NCBI GenBank assembly: GCA_029747015.1
Contig: JAKOGI010002396.1
Span: forward strand, 48,793-112,792
Reading direction: 5' to 3'
Length of the DNA: 64,000 bases
DNA from: Carnegiea gigantea
Lineage: Eukaryota; Streptophyta; Magnoliopsida; Caryophyllales; Cactaceae
Position 1 is the stretch's first letter, and every line of letters starts with the position of its first letter. The notes below the pieces were generated by a model. It saw only the letters and a program-made list of their open reading frames with translations. It made no database searches and was not told the DNA's origin. Shown here one piece after another: positions 33,598 through 46,600 of the stretch. The position numbers and the translations under genes were made by a program.

Positions 33598-34601
33598 TAT
33601 AAGTTTTTTTAAACAAACAAGCAATGTTGATGCCTAGCTCCCAAAAATGTTGATGTCTAGTTTAGGATTAGGAACTTATTTGCAAACAGGCACATCAAAT
33701 ATGTAACATTATAAATTTGGAATTGCCTCATATTCAAGGCCATAACCACCCCCCCAACCAAACAACCAAAAAGGGGTGAGAGGTTGGCTCCAAGGAAATG
33801 AACCAATTCAAAATAAGATCTGTTAGAGGCTTCTAAGATTAACTAGTTCAACCAATCTCTTAAAATAATGTATGGAGGCAGAGACATCAATGTATCATAT
33901 ATATTTCTATCAAAGACTGCGGCTTATAAGAGTATATGTAACCCATATTCTGTATGACTGCGGCTTATAAGATGTGTTAAAGTCTCTAATAATTTTATAA
34001 TTATTCAATTTTGAAACTGAGAATGGAGATACTAATTAAGACGGCAGCTTATAAGAGTATATGTAACCCATATTCTATATTTTGAAATTCTACTATGCCA
34101 AACTAGTAAAAGTTTCAGTTTTTTGGAACCTGCATTCTTTTAGTTTTCCAACCCATGGAACTTTAACTTGGATTATCACATAAAATATTTATTATAAACC
34201 CACTTTGTAAAACACATATTTTTTGAGCCAAGAAAAAGAAAAAAATTATTTTGAAGCATAAGAAATAATAAACTAAAGGAAGAATTGAAATGCTTGGAGG
34301 ACCTCTGCCACGGTCCTCCATGCATGCCATTTCATGAGATACGCTGGTTGCAACAATAAAATTGGAATGCACGCTTTGCAAAGGGAATGCAATCCACTGA
34401 CTGTGGATGCTCTAAGGGGCACATGTCTAGCTTGGTCGGTCTAGTCCTTCCCGTATGCCACCTCTTCACCTCCTCCGAACCCCAACTCTCTGCATGGCAA
34501 AGCAATTGCAAAATTCTGTCCTCTTTTTCAATACTTGCTTAGATTCCTTTATAGAGTGATACATGCTCACCTAATGGAGCAACATACATACAAAGCATTC
34601 A
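33598..34601. other. 3' flank of the receptor kinase; old repeat words only
   Basis: GCGGCTTATAAGAGTATATG with ACCCATATTCT occurs twice (about 33921-33955 and 34045-34080). The segment 34085-34412 resembles 18640-19020 and ends GTGGATGCTCTAAGG, a possible MITE end. No gene is seen. Confidence 0.45.
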
Positions 34602-37600
34602 TCAAGTGTGTTTTGTCACAATTTCACCAATCGTTACCTTAATGCTTGCCAGGAATTGTTTTCTGATGTTTTTGAGCCTAGCTGCCGCTTCAATCATGTT
34701 ATTCCTATTGGGAGGCACTTCTTCTGTGCAGCTTAAAGCCAGTTCCATCACCCAACTAAAGCATTGTTCTTTGAATGTGGACCAATTAATTCCATCTTCA
34801 TTCAGCAATTTAGGATCAATCACATTGATCAGTGACCCGTCGCCACAACATTCATCATGTATCCAGTGCTTTAAGCTCATGTCTGCCTCAAACATTGAGT
34901 CAGTTGGCTTTTTCCCGCTGAATACTTCCATCAACAATATTCCGTAGCTGTAAACGTCAGCTTTCATTGAGACTAAGCCTCCTAGTCCATATTCTGCCAA
35001 GGCAAATAAGAATGATAACAAAGAAAAGCGGCAAGCTCTTGGTTATCTAAGACTCATAGCGGAAAAGAGACGTTGATTTTTCAAAATATTGAACAAACAA
35101 ACAAGAAACCACAGAAACTGGAGATGTATGAGAAGAGATGCTCTCGGTTAATTTATTAAATACCTGGGGCCATGTATCCAATAGTAGCCAAATTGTTGCT
35201 CAGTATTGTCGATTGACCTTCATCCAGTAGCCTTGCTAGGCCAAAATCACTAACATGGGCGACCATGTCATCATCTAATAGGACATTGCTCGGCTTCAGA
35301 TCACGATGTATAACTGGAGTTGAATAGCCATGATGAAGATACTCGATGGCTGAAGCAACATCAATCATGATGCTCAATCGCTGAGTAAAGCTCAAGTGGT
35401 GATCACTTGCATGCAGCCACTTATTGAGGCTACCGTTTGTCATGTATTTGAACACTAAAGCTTTTAAATCAAGGTTGGAGCAACTGGTAATAGTTTGGAC
35501 CAAGTTTCTGTGCCTGATATTCCTGAGAATTTCACACTCTGCATCAAAGCTTCGAAAAGCTTCGCATACCTCCTTGTTAAAAACCTTTACAGCCACTTCA
35601 ATGCCATCTGAAAGCACAGCTCTGTAAACCGAACCAAAAGCTCCCGCCCCTATGAAGTTACTTTCACCAAATTGGTTGGTTGCGGCCAAAAGCTCAAAGT
35701 ATGAAATTCTCCTTGTACTTTTTATCATGTGAGAATCATCCTGAACGGGAATGCCACTCTTCGTTTTATGTTGTCTCATCATGAAGAATATTAATATCAA
35801 TAGAAGTAAGCCAGATGCCAACACAGGCAAGATGATTTTTAGACTCAAACTTTGCTTTTGTTTTCTATCAGACAACCTTGGACATGGTGGAACTTGTAGT
35901 CTAGGCGGACCACAGAGCCCAGGATTCCCCATGAAAGATGCAGCTGCAAATTTCACAAATGGCCCTCCACTGGGAATTTCTCCCTCTAATTTGTTGAAAG
36001 ATACATTGAAGTACTCCAAATAAGAGAGCCCCTCCAGGTCTTTCGGGATGCCACCAGATAATTCATTTCGAGATAAGTCGAGTGATTGAAGACTTCTCAA
36101 TTGACTAAACATAGGAGGGATAAAGCCCTGTAACATGTTTCCAGACAGATAAAAGTTACTAAGTTCTTGAAGGCCACTGATCATGCTTGGTATACTTCCT
36201 GACAGCTTGTTATCTGATAAATCGATAAATGTTGCAAGTTTGAAGTTCCCAATGCCAACAGGAAGAGATCCATGTAGGTTGTTTGATGACATATCCAAAT
36301 AAACAAGATCTTTGATCTCACATAACTCCATTGGTATGCTTGATGACAACTGATTGTTATGTAATCTGACATCTCTTAGAGAAGTCACATTTCCCAAACA
36401 GCTAGGAATGAATCCAGTCAGCCTATTTGCTGATAAATCCAAGTTACCGATGCTCCTTGCCTGGCATAAAACAGTTGGAATCGGTCCTTGTAATTTGTTG
36501 CCACCAAGATACAACTCCTGGATCTTAGGCAACCTACCTAGTGCATCAGGAACGGGACCCCTTAAATCGTTGTCCTCGAAGGACAAATACCTTACATTCG
36601 TAACATTTCCTATTGCATCAGGAATCCTGCCTTGGATTTTGCAAGAATCCATATGAAGCTCTTCAAGAGAGGCCGAAAAATTTCCCACCGAACTCGGAAG
36701 TTCTAGTTTCAGAGGATTTAGTGCTAAGTACAGTACCCTCAGCCTCCTGCAATTCGTCAAAGAATTTAAAAAACTGACGCCTGTTGTTGTTGGTTTAACG
36801 GTCAGATGATTTTTATGTAGGTAAAGCACCTCCAACTCATGCAGTTTCCCTAAGGTTGCTGGTATAGACCCTGTAAGTTGATTGGAATCCAAGGATAGAA
36901 CATATAGTTTGGTAGCATTCGAGATAGAAGTTGGAATGCTCCCAGTGAGTTTATTCTTATGGAGGTATAGGAGTTGAATATTGGGTAGCAAGTCACCCAT
37001 ATTGTCTGGAAGCTCGCCAGAAAGATTGTTGAATTCAAGATACAAAGCTTCCAACATGGAGATATTAAATATCGAATGCGGAATTGTACCCATCAGAGAA
37101 TTATTCATAAGGTCCAAAACCTTTAGATTTTCGAGATATCCAAGACACTGAGGGATAGAACCATGGAGGTAATTGCTATTCATAATCAGATTCTCCAACC
37201 TCGATAAATTACAGAATGATTCCCATATATTTCCATCCAAGTTGTTTGCTGCAACATTAAAAGGCGTCAACAATGACAAGCTACTCACATTTCTTGGCAA
37301 TTTCCCTATCTCAGTGAATTGAGTGTCATGTAACTAAATACTACAACAATATTGATTTTTAAGAAGGAGAAATGAAATATAACTATATATTTCTAGATAG
37401 CATATCATTATTGTTGGTCTAAGAAAAATGTCTGACTAGACAAATCCTCTATATTCCCCTCCATCCCCCTTTTGTTGTGTAGTAGCCTACTAGGTGGCCA
37501 ACAAGAACAAGATCTTGCAAACAGTTTGTTCAGGTCAGATTAAGTTTGAATTTGTCTAGAAATGATGAATAGAACACTTGAGTTGTATATATTACGTTAT

Positions 37601-40600
37601 GCAAGTTTATTCCGAATCAGATCATATTTTGATTTTATTTCAACTTGTCCAAAATTCAATGCATATTTGTTTGGTACCTGATAAACCAGCTCCTTCCAGA
37701 CCAATGTTCTCCAGAGAAGTCAAGTTGGAGATTGAAGAAGGTATTGTGCCTGCACAATGTTAACAATAAATCAGTCGTAACTGCCTAGCTGTGCCTTATT
37801 TCGCTGCTAATTTCCTTGCAATATACCTCTCAAATTATTGCCGCCTAGATATAGCTGCTGAATTAGACGCAACATTCCAATTCCCTCTGGAATTTGACCA
37901 CTGAAAACATTATATGATAATGACAATATTTGAAGCTTTCGACAGCTGCTTAGGCCGGATGGGATTGACCCATTTAGCTGATTGTCAGAGACCTCTATCG
38001 CTTCAATTTGTGGAAGATTATTGCATATGTCACTTGGAAGCCCACCCGTTAGGCTATTACTCCCGAGGTTCATCATCCGTAACGAAGATACATTGAATAA
38101 ACTTGAAGGGATGTTGCCTGCCATATAAAAACACAAGCATGGTACGCGACAGTTACTTAAGTCGTTGCTACGTATAGTGAACATTGGGTTGTTTATTCTC
38201 AGGACATGAGACTAATAATTATTAATTATTTTAATATGTGAAATTAGTATGCATGATTCATAATAAAGGAGCGACAACCATTAGGTGCATCAAGAAAAAT
38301 AAATAGCTCAGTTTGTAAGTGGAATCAAGATAGTTTTGGCTTTACCATCTATCTTGTCTAGAAAATTAAATCTTTCGAGTGCAAATAGTCATACATAGTA
38401 ACTGGTTACCATACAGATATAGATCTTCCAGCACAGGTAGCTCCTCAATACTTTCAGGAATGTTACCTGTCATATTGTTATATCCTAATCCTAATATCTG
38501 AAGTTTTCACAATTCCCTAAATTGATGGGGATATTACTGTTAAACAATTGTTGGATAAATCGATCTCCTTAATGGATGAATGCCGTTATAGATATTACCC
38601 AGAAGACTTCCAATCGAGCTATTGTCTTCTACTCTATTGATTTGAAGAAATGCAATGTTGAACATGCCTTGCCAATAAAAGAAATTCAGTATAACAGTTA
38701 TAGGCTCCGCGCATAGAGCTAACCAATTTACCAAGAGAGATACCATTACCGAATAATTTTTTAAATCTTGGATTCCTATGACAAAAAGGGGATAAAATTA
38801 CACTATAATTTTTTTTCAATATGGACGGGTGTGTGTGTGTGCGTGTTTTTTTTTGGGGGGGGGATCTCATAGATAACCCAGTGTTGTATAGTAGTGTTGA
38901 TTAAAGGTTTTAGTCTTAATCCAACAAAAATTAAAATACCCATCTTATAATTCTTTTTTTAATAGTTCTTGGCTAAAATACTAGACTTGAACACCCCCTC
39001 CAACTCCCACAAAAAAGGCCTACTTGTGTTGGACTACTGCATGAATTTGTACTTTCTTTTTCACGCAAGCCCTAAGGAATGAATATATGTAGGAAATCAG
39101 TTTTAGACCAAATTCAAAAAAACCAACCAATTAGACATTATGCTCAAACCTTTTAATTTTATCAGTGCAGGACAAACTCCACTTTCATACTCCAAGAGAT
39201 TGTTCCAAACTGACAATATAAATGATCTTCAAGATGCATATAAACTATGAAGTCGCTCCACCCTTTACCAATTAATTTTGATCATGTTACATACTAACAC
39301 AAGGATAATACTACTATAGGATAGTCAACAAGTCTAAAGCTTTAGTCATTGCTCCAGACAGTGAATGCTAAAGGATGGTACATGACAAATCAGACTTCTG
39401 TCAACATTGTTGGGTTGCATGGGATGTAAAATTGTTTTATCAATTTCTCGACCCAAAAAATTGGAAGCCCTTTTTTAACACTTAATATATTGTAAACTGA
39501 CCCTCGCTAGACTTGGTACAAACCTATTTGAGCAGAGACACAAATTGATCAAACTTTAACATCCAGTTGATAGGTTTATTTTTGAGGAGGCAGGATTAAT
39601 GATTTATTATTTAGAATTGTGGAATTAGTATGCATGGTTCATAGAGAGTTTGGTAGCATTTGAGACAGAAGTTAGAATGCTTCCAGTGAGTTTATTACGA
39701 TTGAGTAATAGGAGTTAAATATTGGGTAGCAAGTCACCCATGTTGTCTGGAAGCTCGCCAGAAAGATTGTTGATTTCAAGATACAATGTTTCCAACATGG
39801 AGATATTAAATATCGACTGCGGAATTGTACCCGCCAGAGAATTATTCGCAAGGTCCAAAGTCTTTAGATTTTGGAGACATCCAAGACACTGAGGGATAGA
39901 ACCATGGAGGTAATTGCCATTCACATTCAGATTCTCCAACCTGGATAAATTATAGAATGATTCCCATATATTTCCATCCAAGTTGTTTGCTGCAACATTA
40001 AAAGGCATCAACAATCACAAGCTACTCACATCTCTTGGCAATTTCCCTATCCCAGTGGATTGAGTGTCATGTAACTAAATACTGCAACAATATTGATTTT
40101 TAAGAAGGAGAAATGAAATATAACTATATATTTCTAGATAGTATTATTGTTGGTCTAAGAAAAATGTCTGACTAGACAAATCCTCTATATTCCCCTCCGT
40201 CCCCCTTTTGTTGTGTAGTAGCCTACTAGGTAACCAACAAGAACAAGATCTTGCAAACAGTTTGTTCAGGTCAGATTAAGTTTGAATTTGTCTAGAAATG
40301 ATGAATAGAACACTTGAGTTGTATATATTACGTTATGCAAGTTTATTCCGAATCAGATCAAATTTTGATTTTGTTTCAACTTGTCCAAAACTCAATGCAT
40401 ATTTGTTTGGTACCTGATAAACCAGCTCTTTCCAGACCAATTTTCTCCAGAGAAGTCAAGTTGGAGATTGAAAGAGGTATTGTGCCTGCACAATGTTAAC
40501 AATAAATCAGTCGTAACTGCCTAGCTGTGCCTTATTTCGCTCTTAATTTCCTTGCAATATACCTGTCAAATTATTGCCGCCTAGATATAGCTGCTGAATT

Positions 40601-43600
40601 AGAGGCAACATTCCAATTCCCTCTGGAATTTGACCACGGAAAACATTATATGATAACGATAATATTTGAAGCTTTCGACAGCTGCTTAGGCTGGATGGGA
40701 TTGACCCACTTAGCTGATTGTGAGAGACCTCTATCTCTTCAATTTGTGGAAGATTATCGCATATGTCACTTGGAAGCCCACCCGTTAGGCTATTACTCCA
40801 GAGGATCATCATCCGTAACGAAGATACATTGAATAAACTTGAAGGGATGTTGCCTGTCACATAAAAACACAAGCATGGTATGCGACAGTTACTTAAGTCG
40901 TTGCTACGTATAGTGAACATTGGGTTGTTTATTCTGAGGACATGAGATTAATAATTATTAATTATTTTAATATGTGAAATTAGGATGCATGATTCATAAT
41001 AAAGGAGCGACAACCATTAGGTGCATCAAGAAAAATAAATAGCTCAGTTTGTAACTGGAATCAAGATAGTTTTGGCTTTACCATCTATCTTGTCTAGAAA
41101 ATTAAATCTTTTAAGTGCAAATAGTATGCATAGTACCTGGTTACCATACAGATATAGATCTTCCAGCACAGGTAGCTCCTCAATACTTTCAGGAATGTTG
41201 CCTGTCATATTGTTATACCCTAATCCTAATATCTGAAGTTTTCACAATTCCCTAAATTGATGGGGATATTACTGTTAAACAATTGTTGGATAAATCGATC
41301 TCCTTAATAGATGAATGCCGTTATAGATGTTACCCAGAAGACTTCCAATCGAGCTATTGTCTTCTACTCTATTGATTTGAAGAAATGCAATGTTGAACAT
41401 GACTTGCCAATAAAAGAAATTGAGTATAACAGTTATAGGCTCCGCACATAGAGGTAACCAATTTACCAAGAGAGATACCATTACCGAATAATTTTTTAAA
41501 TCTTGGATTCCTATGACAAAAAGGGGATAAAATTACACTATAATTTTTTTTCAATATTGCCGGGTGTGTGTGTGCGTGTTTTTTTTGGGGGGGGGGAGAT
41601 CTCATAGATAACCCGGTGTTGTATAGTAGTGTTGATTAAAGGTTTTAGTCTTAATCCAACAAAAATTAAAATACCCTTCTTATAATTCTTTTTTTAATAG
41701 TTCTTGGCTAAAATACTAGACTTGAACACCCCCTCCAACTCCCACAAAAAAGGCCTGCTAGTGTTAGACTACTGCATGAATTTGTACTTTCTTTTTCACG
41801 CAAGCCCTAAGGAATGAATATATGTAGTAGGTCAGTTTTAGACCAAATTCAAAATAACCAACCAATTAGACGTTATGCTCAAACCTTTTAATTTTATCAG
41901 TGCAGGACAAACTCCACTTTCATACTCCAAGAGATTGTTCCAAACTGACAATATAAATGAGCTTCAACATGCATATAAACTATGAAGTCGCTGCACCATT
42001 TACCAATTAATTTTGATCATATTACATACTAACACAAGGATAATACTACTATAGGATAGTCAACAAGTCTAAAGCTTCAGTCATTGATCTAGACAGTGAA
42101 TGCTAAAGGATGGTACATGACAAATCAGACTTCTGTCAACATTGTTGGGTTGCATGGGATGTAAAATTGTTTTATCAATTTCTCGACCCAAAAAATTGGA
42201 AGCCCTATTTTAACACCTAATATATTGTAAACTGACCCTCGCTAGACTTGGTACAAACCTATTTGAGCAGAGACACAAATTGATCCAACTTTAACATCCA
42301 GTTGATAGGTTTATTTTTGAGGAGACAGGATTAATGATTTATTATTTAGAATTGTGGAATTAGTATGCATGGTTCATAGAGAGTTTGGTAGCATTTGAGA
42401 CAGAAGTTGGAATGCTTCCAGTGAGTTTATTACGATTGAGTAATAGGAGTTGAATATTGGGTAGCAAGTCACCCATGTTGTCTGGAAGCTCGCCAGAAAG
42501 ATTGTTGATTTCAAGATACAATGTTTCCAACATGGAGATATTAAATATCGACTGCGGAATTGTACCCGTCAGAGAATTATTCGCAAGGTCCAAAGTCTTT
42601 AGATTTTGGAGACATCCAAGACACTGAGGGACAGAACCATGGAGGTAATTGCCATTCACATTCAGATTCTCCAACCTGGATAACTTACAGAATGATTCCC
42701 ATATATTTCCATCCAAGTTGTTTGCTGCAACATTAAAAGGCGTCAACAGTCACAAGCTACTCACATCTCTTGGCAATTTCCCTATCCCAGTGGATTGAGT
42801 GTCATGTAACTAAATACTGCAACAATATTGATTTTTAAGAAGGAGAAATGAAATATAACTATATATTTCTAGATAGCATTATTGTTGGTCTAAGAAAAAT
42901 GTCTGACTAGACAAATCCTCTATATTCCCCTCCGTCCCCCTTTTGTTGTGTAGTAGCCTACTAGGTAGCCAACAAGAACAAGATCTTGCAAACAGTTTGT
43001 TCAGGTCAGATTAAGTTTGAATTTGTCTAGAAATGATGAATAGAACACTTGAGTTGTATATATTACGTTATGCAAGTTTATTCCGAATCAGATCAAATTT
43101 TGATTTTGTTTCAACTTGTCCAAAACTCAATGCATATTTGTTTGGTACCTGATAAACCAGCTCTTTCCAGACCAATCTTCTCCAGAGAAGTCAAGTTGGA
43201 GATTGAAAGAGGTATTGTGCCTGCACAATGTTAACAATAAATCAGTCGTAACTGCCTAGCTGTGCCTTATTTCGCTCTTAATTTCCTTGCAATATACCTG
43301 TCAAATTATTGCCGCCTAGATATAGCTGCTGAATTAGAGGCAACATTCCAATTCCCTCTGGAATTTGACCACGGAAAACATTATATGATAACGATAATAT
43401 TTGAAGCTTTCGACAGCTGCTTAGGCTGGATGGGATTGACCCACTTAGCTGATTGTCAGAGACCTCTATCGCTTCAATTTGTGGAAGATTATCGCATATG
43501 TCACTTGGAAGCCCACCCGTTAGGCTATTACTCCAGAGGATCATCATCCGTAACGAAGATACATTGAATAAACTTGAAGGGATGTTGCCTGTCACATAAA

Positions 43601-46600
43601 AACACAAGCATGGTATGCGACAGTTACTTAAGTCGTTGCTACGTATAGTGAACATTGGGTTGTTTATTCTGAGGACATGAGATTAATAATTATTAATTAT
43701 TTTAATATGTGAAATTAGGATGCATGATTCATAATAAAGGAGCGACAACCATTAGGTGCATCAAGAAAAATAAATAGCTCAGTTTGTAACTGGAATCAAG
43801 ATAGTTTTGGCTTTACCATCTATCTTGTCTAGAAAATTAAATCTTTTAAGTGCAAATAGTATGCATAGTACCTGGTTACCATACAGATATAGATCTTCCA
43901 GCACAGGTAGCTCCTCAATACTTTCAGGAATGTTGCCTGTCATATTGTTATACCCTAATCCTAATATCTGAAGTTTTCACAATTCCCTAAATTGATGGGG
44001 ATATTACTGTTAAACAATTGTTGGATAAATCGATCTCCTTAATAGATGAATGCCGTTATAGATGTTACCCAGAAGACTTCCAATCGAGCTATTGTCTTCT
44101 ACTCTATTGATTTGAAGAAATGCAATGTTGAACATGACTTGCCAATAAAAGAAATTGAGTATAACAGTTATAGGCTCCGCACATAGAGGTAACCAATTTA
44201 CCAAGAGAGATACCATTACCGAATAATTTTTTAAATCTTGGATTCCTATGACAAAAAGGGGATAAAATTACACTATAATTTTTTTTCAATATTGCCGGGT
44301 GTGTGTGTGCGTGTTTTTTTTGGGGGGGGGGAGATCTCATAGATAACCCGGTGTTGTATAGTAGTGTTGATTAAAGGTTTTAGTCTTAATCCAACAAAAA
44401 TTAAAATACCCTTCTTATAATTCTTTTTTTAATAGTTCTTGGCTAAAATACTAGACTTGAACACCCCCTCCAACTCCCACAGAAAAGGCCTACTTGTGTT
44501 AGACTACTGCATGAATTTGTACTTTCTTTTTCACGCAAGCCCTAAGGAATGAATATATGTAGTAAGTCAGTTTTAGACCAAATTCAAAATAACCAACCAA
44601 TTAGACGTTATGCTCAAACCTTTTAATTTTATCAGTGCAAGATAAACTCCACTTTCATACTCCAAGAGATTGTTCCAAACTGACAATATAAATGATCTTC
44701 AACATGCATATAAACTATGAAGTCGCTGCACCATTTACCAATTAATTTTGATCATGTTACATACTAACACAAGGATAATACTACTATAGGATAGTCAACA
44801 AGTCTAAAGCTTTAGTCATTGCTCCAGACAGTGAATGCTAAAGGATGGTACATGACAAATCAGACTTCTGTCAACATTGTTGGATTGCATGGGATGTAAA
44901 ATTGTTTTATCAATTTCTCGACCCAAAAAATTGAAAGCCCTATTTTAACACCTAATATATTGTAAACTGACCCTCGCTGGACTTGGTTCAAACCTATTTG
45001 AGTAGAGACACAAATTGATCCAACTTTAACATCCAGTTGATAGGTTTATTTTTGAGGAGACAGGATTAATGATTTATTATTTAGAATTGTGGAATTACTA
45101 TGTGTGGTTCATAGAGAGTTTGGTAGCATTTGAGACAGAAGTTGGAATGCTTCCAGTGAGTTTATTACGATTGAGTAATAGGAGTTGAATATTGGGTAGC
45201 AAGTCACCCATATTGTCTGGAAGCTCGCCAGAAAGATTGTTGATTTCAAGATACAATGTTTCCAACATGGAGATATTAAATATCAATTGTGGAATTGTAC
45301 CCGTGAGAGAATTATTCGCAAGGTCCAAAGTCTTTAGATTGTGGAGATATCCAAGACACTGAGGGATAGAACCATGGAGGTAATTGCCATTCACATTCAG
45401 ATTCTCCAACCTGGATAACTTACAGAATGATTCCCATATATTTCCATCCAAGTTGTTTGCTGCAACATTAAAAGGCATCAACAATGACAAGCTACTCACA
45501 TCTCTTGGCAATTTCCCTATCTCAGTGAATTGAGTGTCATGTAACTAAATACTACAACAATATTGATTTTTAAGAAGGAGAAATGAAATATAACTATATA
45601 TTTCTAGATAGCATATCATTATTGTTGGTCTAAGAAAAATGTCTGACTAGACAAATCCTCTATATTCCCCTCCATCCCCCTTTTGTTGTGTAGTAGCCTA
45701 CTAGGTGGCCAACAAGAACAAGATCTTGCAAACAGTTTGTTCAGGTCAGATTAAGTTTGAATTTGTCTAGAAATGATGAATAGAACACTTAAGTTGTATA
45801 TATTACGTTATGCAAGTTTATTCCGAATCAGATCATATTTTGATTTTATTTCAACTTGTCCAAAACTCAATGCATATTTGTTTGGTACCTGATAAACCAG
45901 CTCCTTCCAGACCAATTTTCTCCAGAGAAGTCAAGTTGGAGATTGAAGAAGGTATTGTGCCTGCACAATGTTAACAATAAATCAGTCGTAACTGCCTAGC
46001 TGTGCCTTATTTCGCTCTTAATTTCCTTGCAATATACCTCTCAAATTATTGCCGCCTAGATATAGCTGCTGAAGTAGACGCAACATTCCAATTCCCTCTG
46101 GAATTTGACCACTGAAAACATTATATGATAATGACAATATTTGAAGCTTTCGACAGCTGCTTAGGCTGGATGGGATTGACCCACTTAGCTGATTATCAGA
46201 GACCTCTATCGCTTCAATTTGTGGAAGATTATCACATATGTCACTTGGAAGCCCACCTGTTAGGCTATTACTCCAGAGGATCATCATCCGTAATGAAGAT
46301 ACATTGAATAAACTTGAAGGGATGTTGCCTGTCACATATAAACACAAGCATGGAACGCGACATTTACGTATAGTGAACGTTGGGTTTTTTATTCTGAGGA
46401 CGTAAGATTAATAATTATTAATTATTTCAAGATGTGAAATTAGTATACATGATTCATAATAAAGGAGCGACAACCACTAGGTCATCAAGAAAAATAAATA
46501 GCTCAGTTTGTAAGTGAATCAAAATAGTTTTGGCTTTACTATCTATCTTGTCTAGAAAATTAAATCTTTCAAGTGCAAATGGTCATACCTAGTAACTAGT

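Noticed and set aside
38828..38870. Open frames in the unit introns starting MRSPP with THTHP
   Set aside because: They read (GT)n and homopolymer runs in intronic DNA and vary with the tract length between units.
37578..46307. Repeated plus-strand open frames (starting MSCIYYVMQVY or MPYFALNFLA) in each unit
   Set aside because: They are antisense shadows over the 72-bp and 291-bp LRR exons and are repeated only because the units are.
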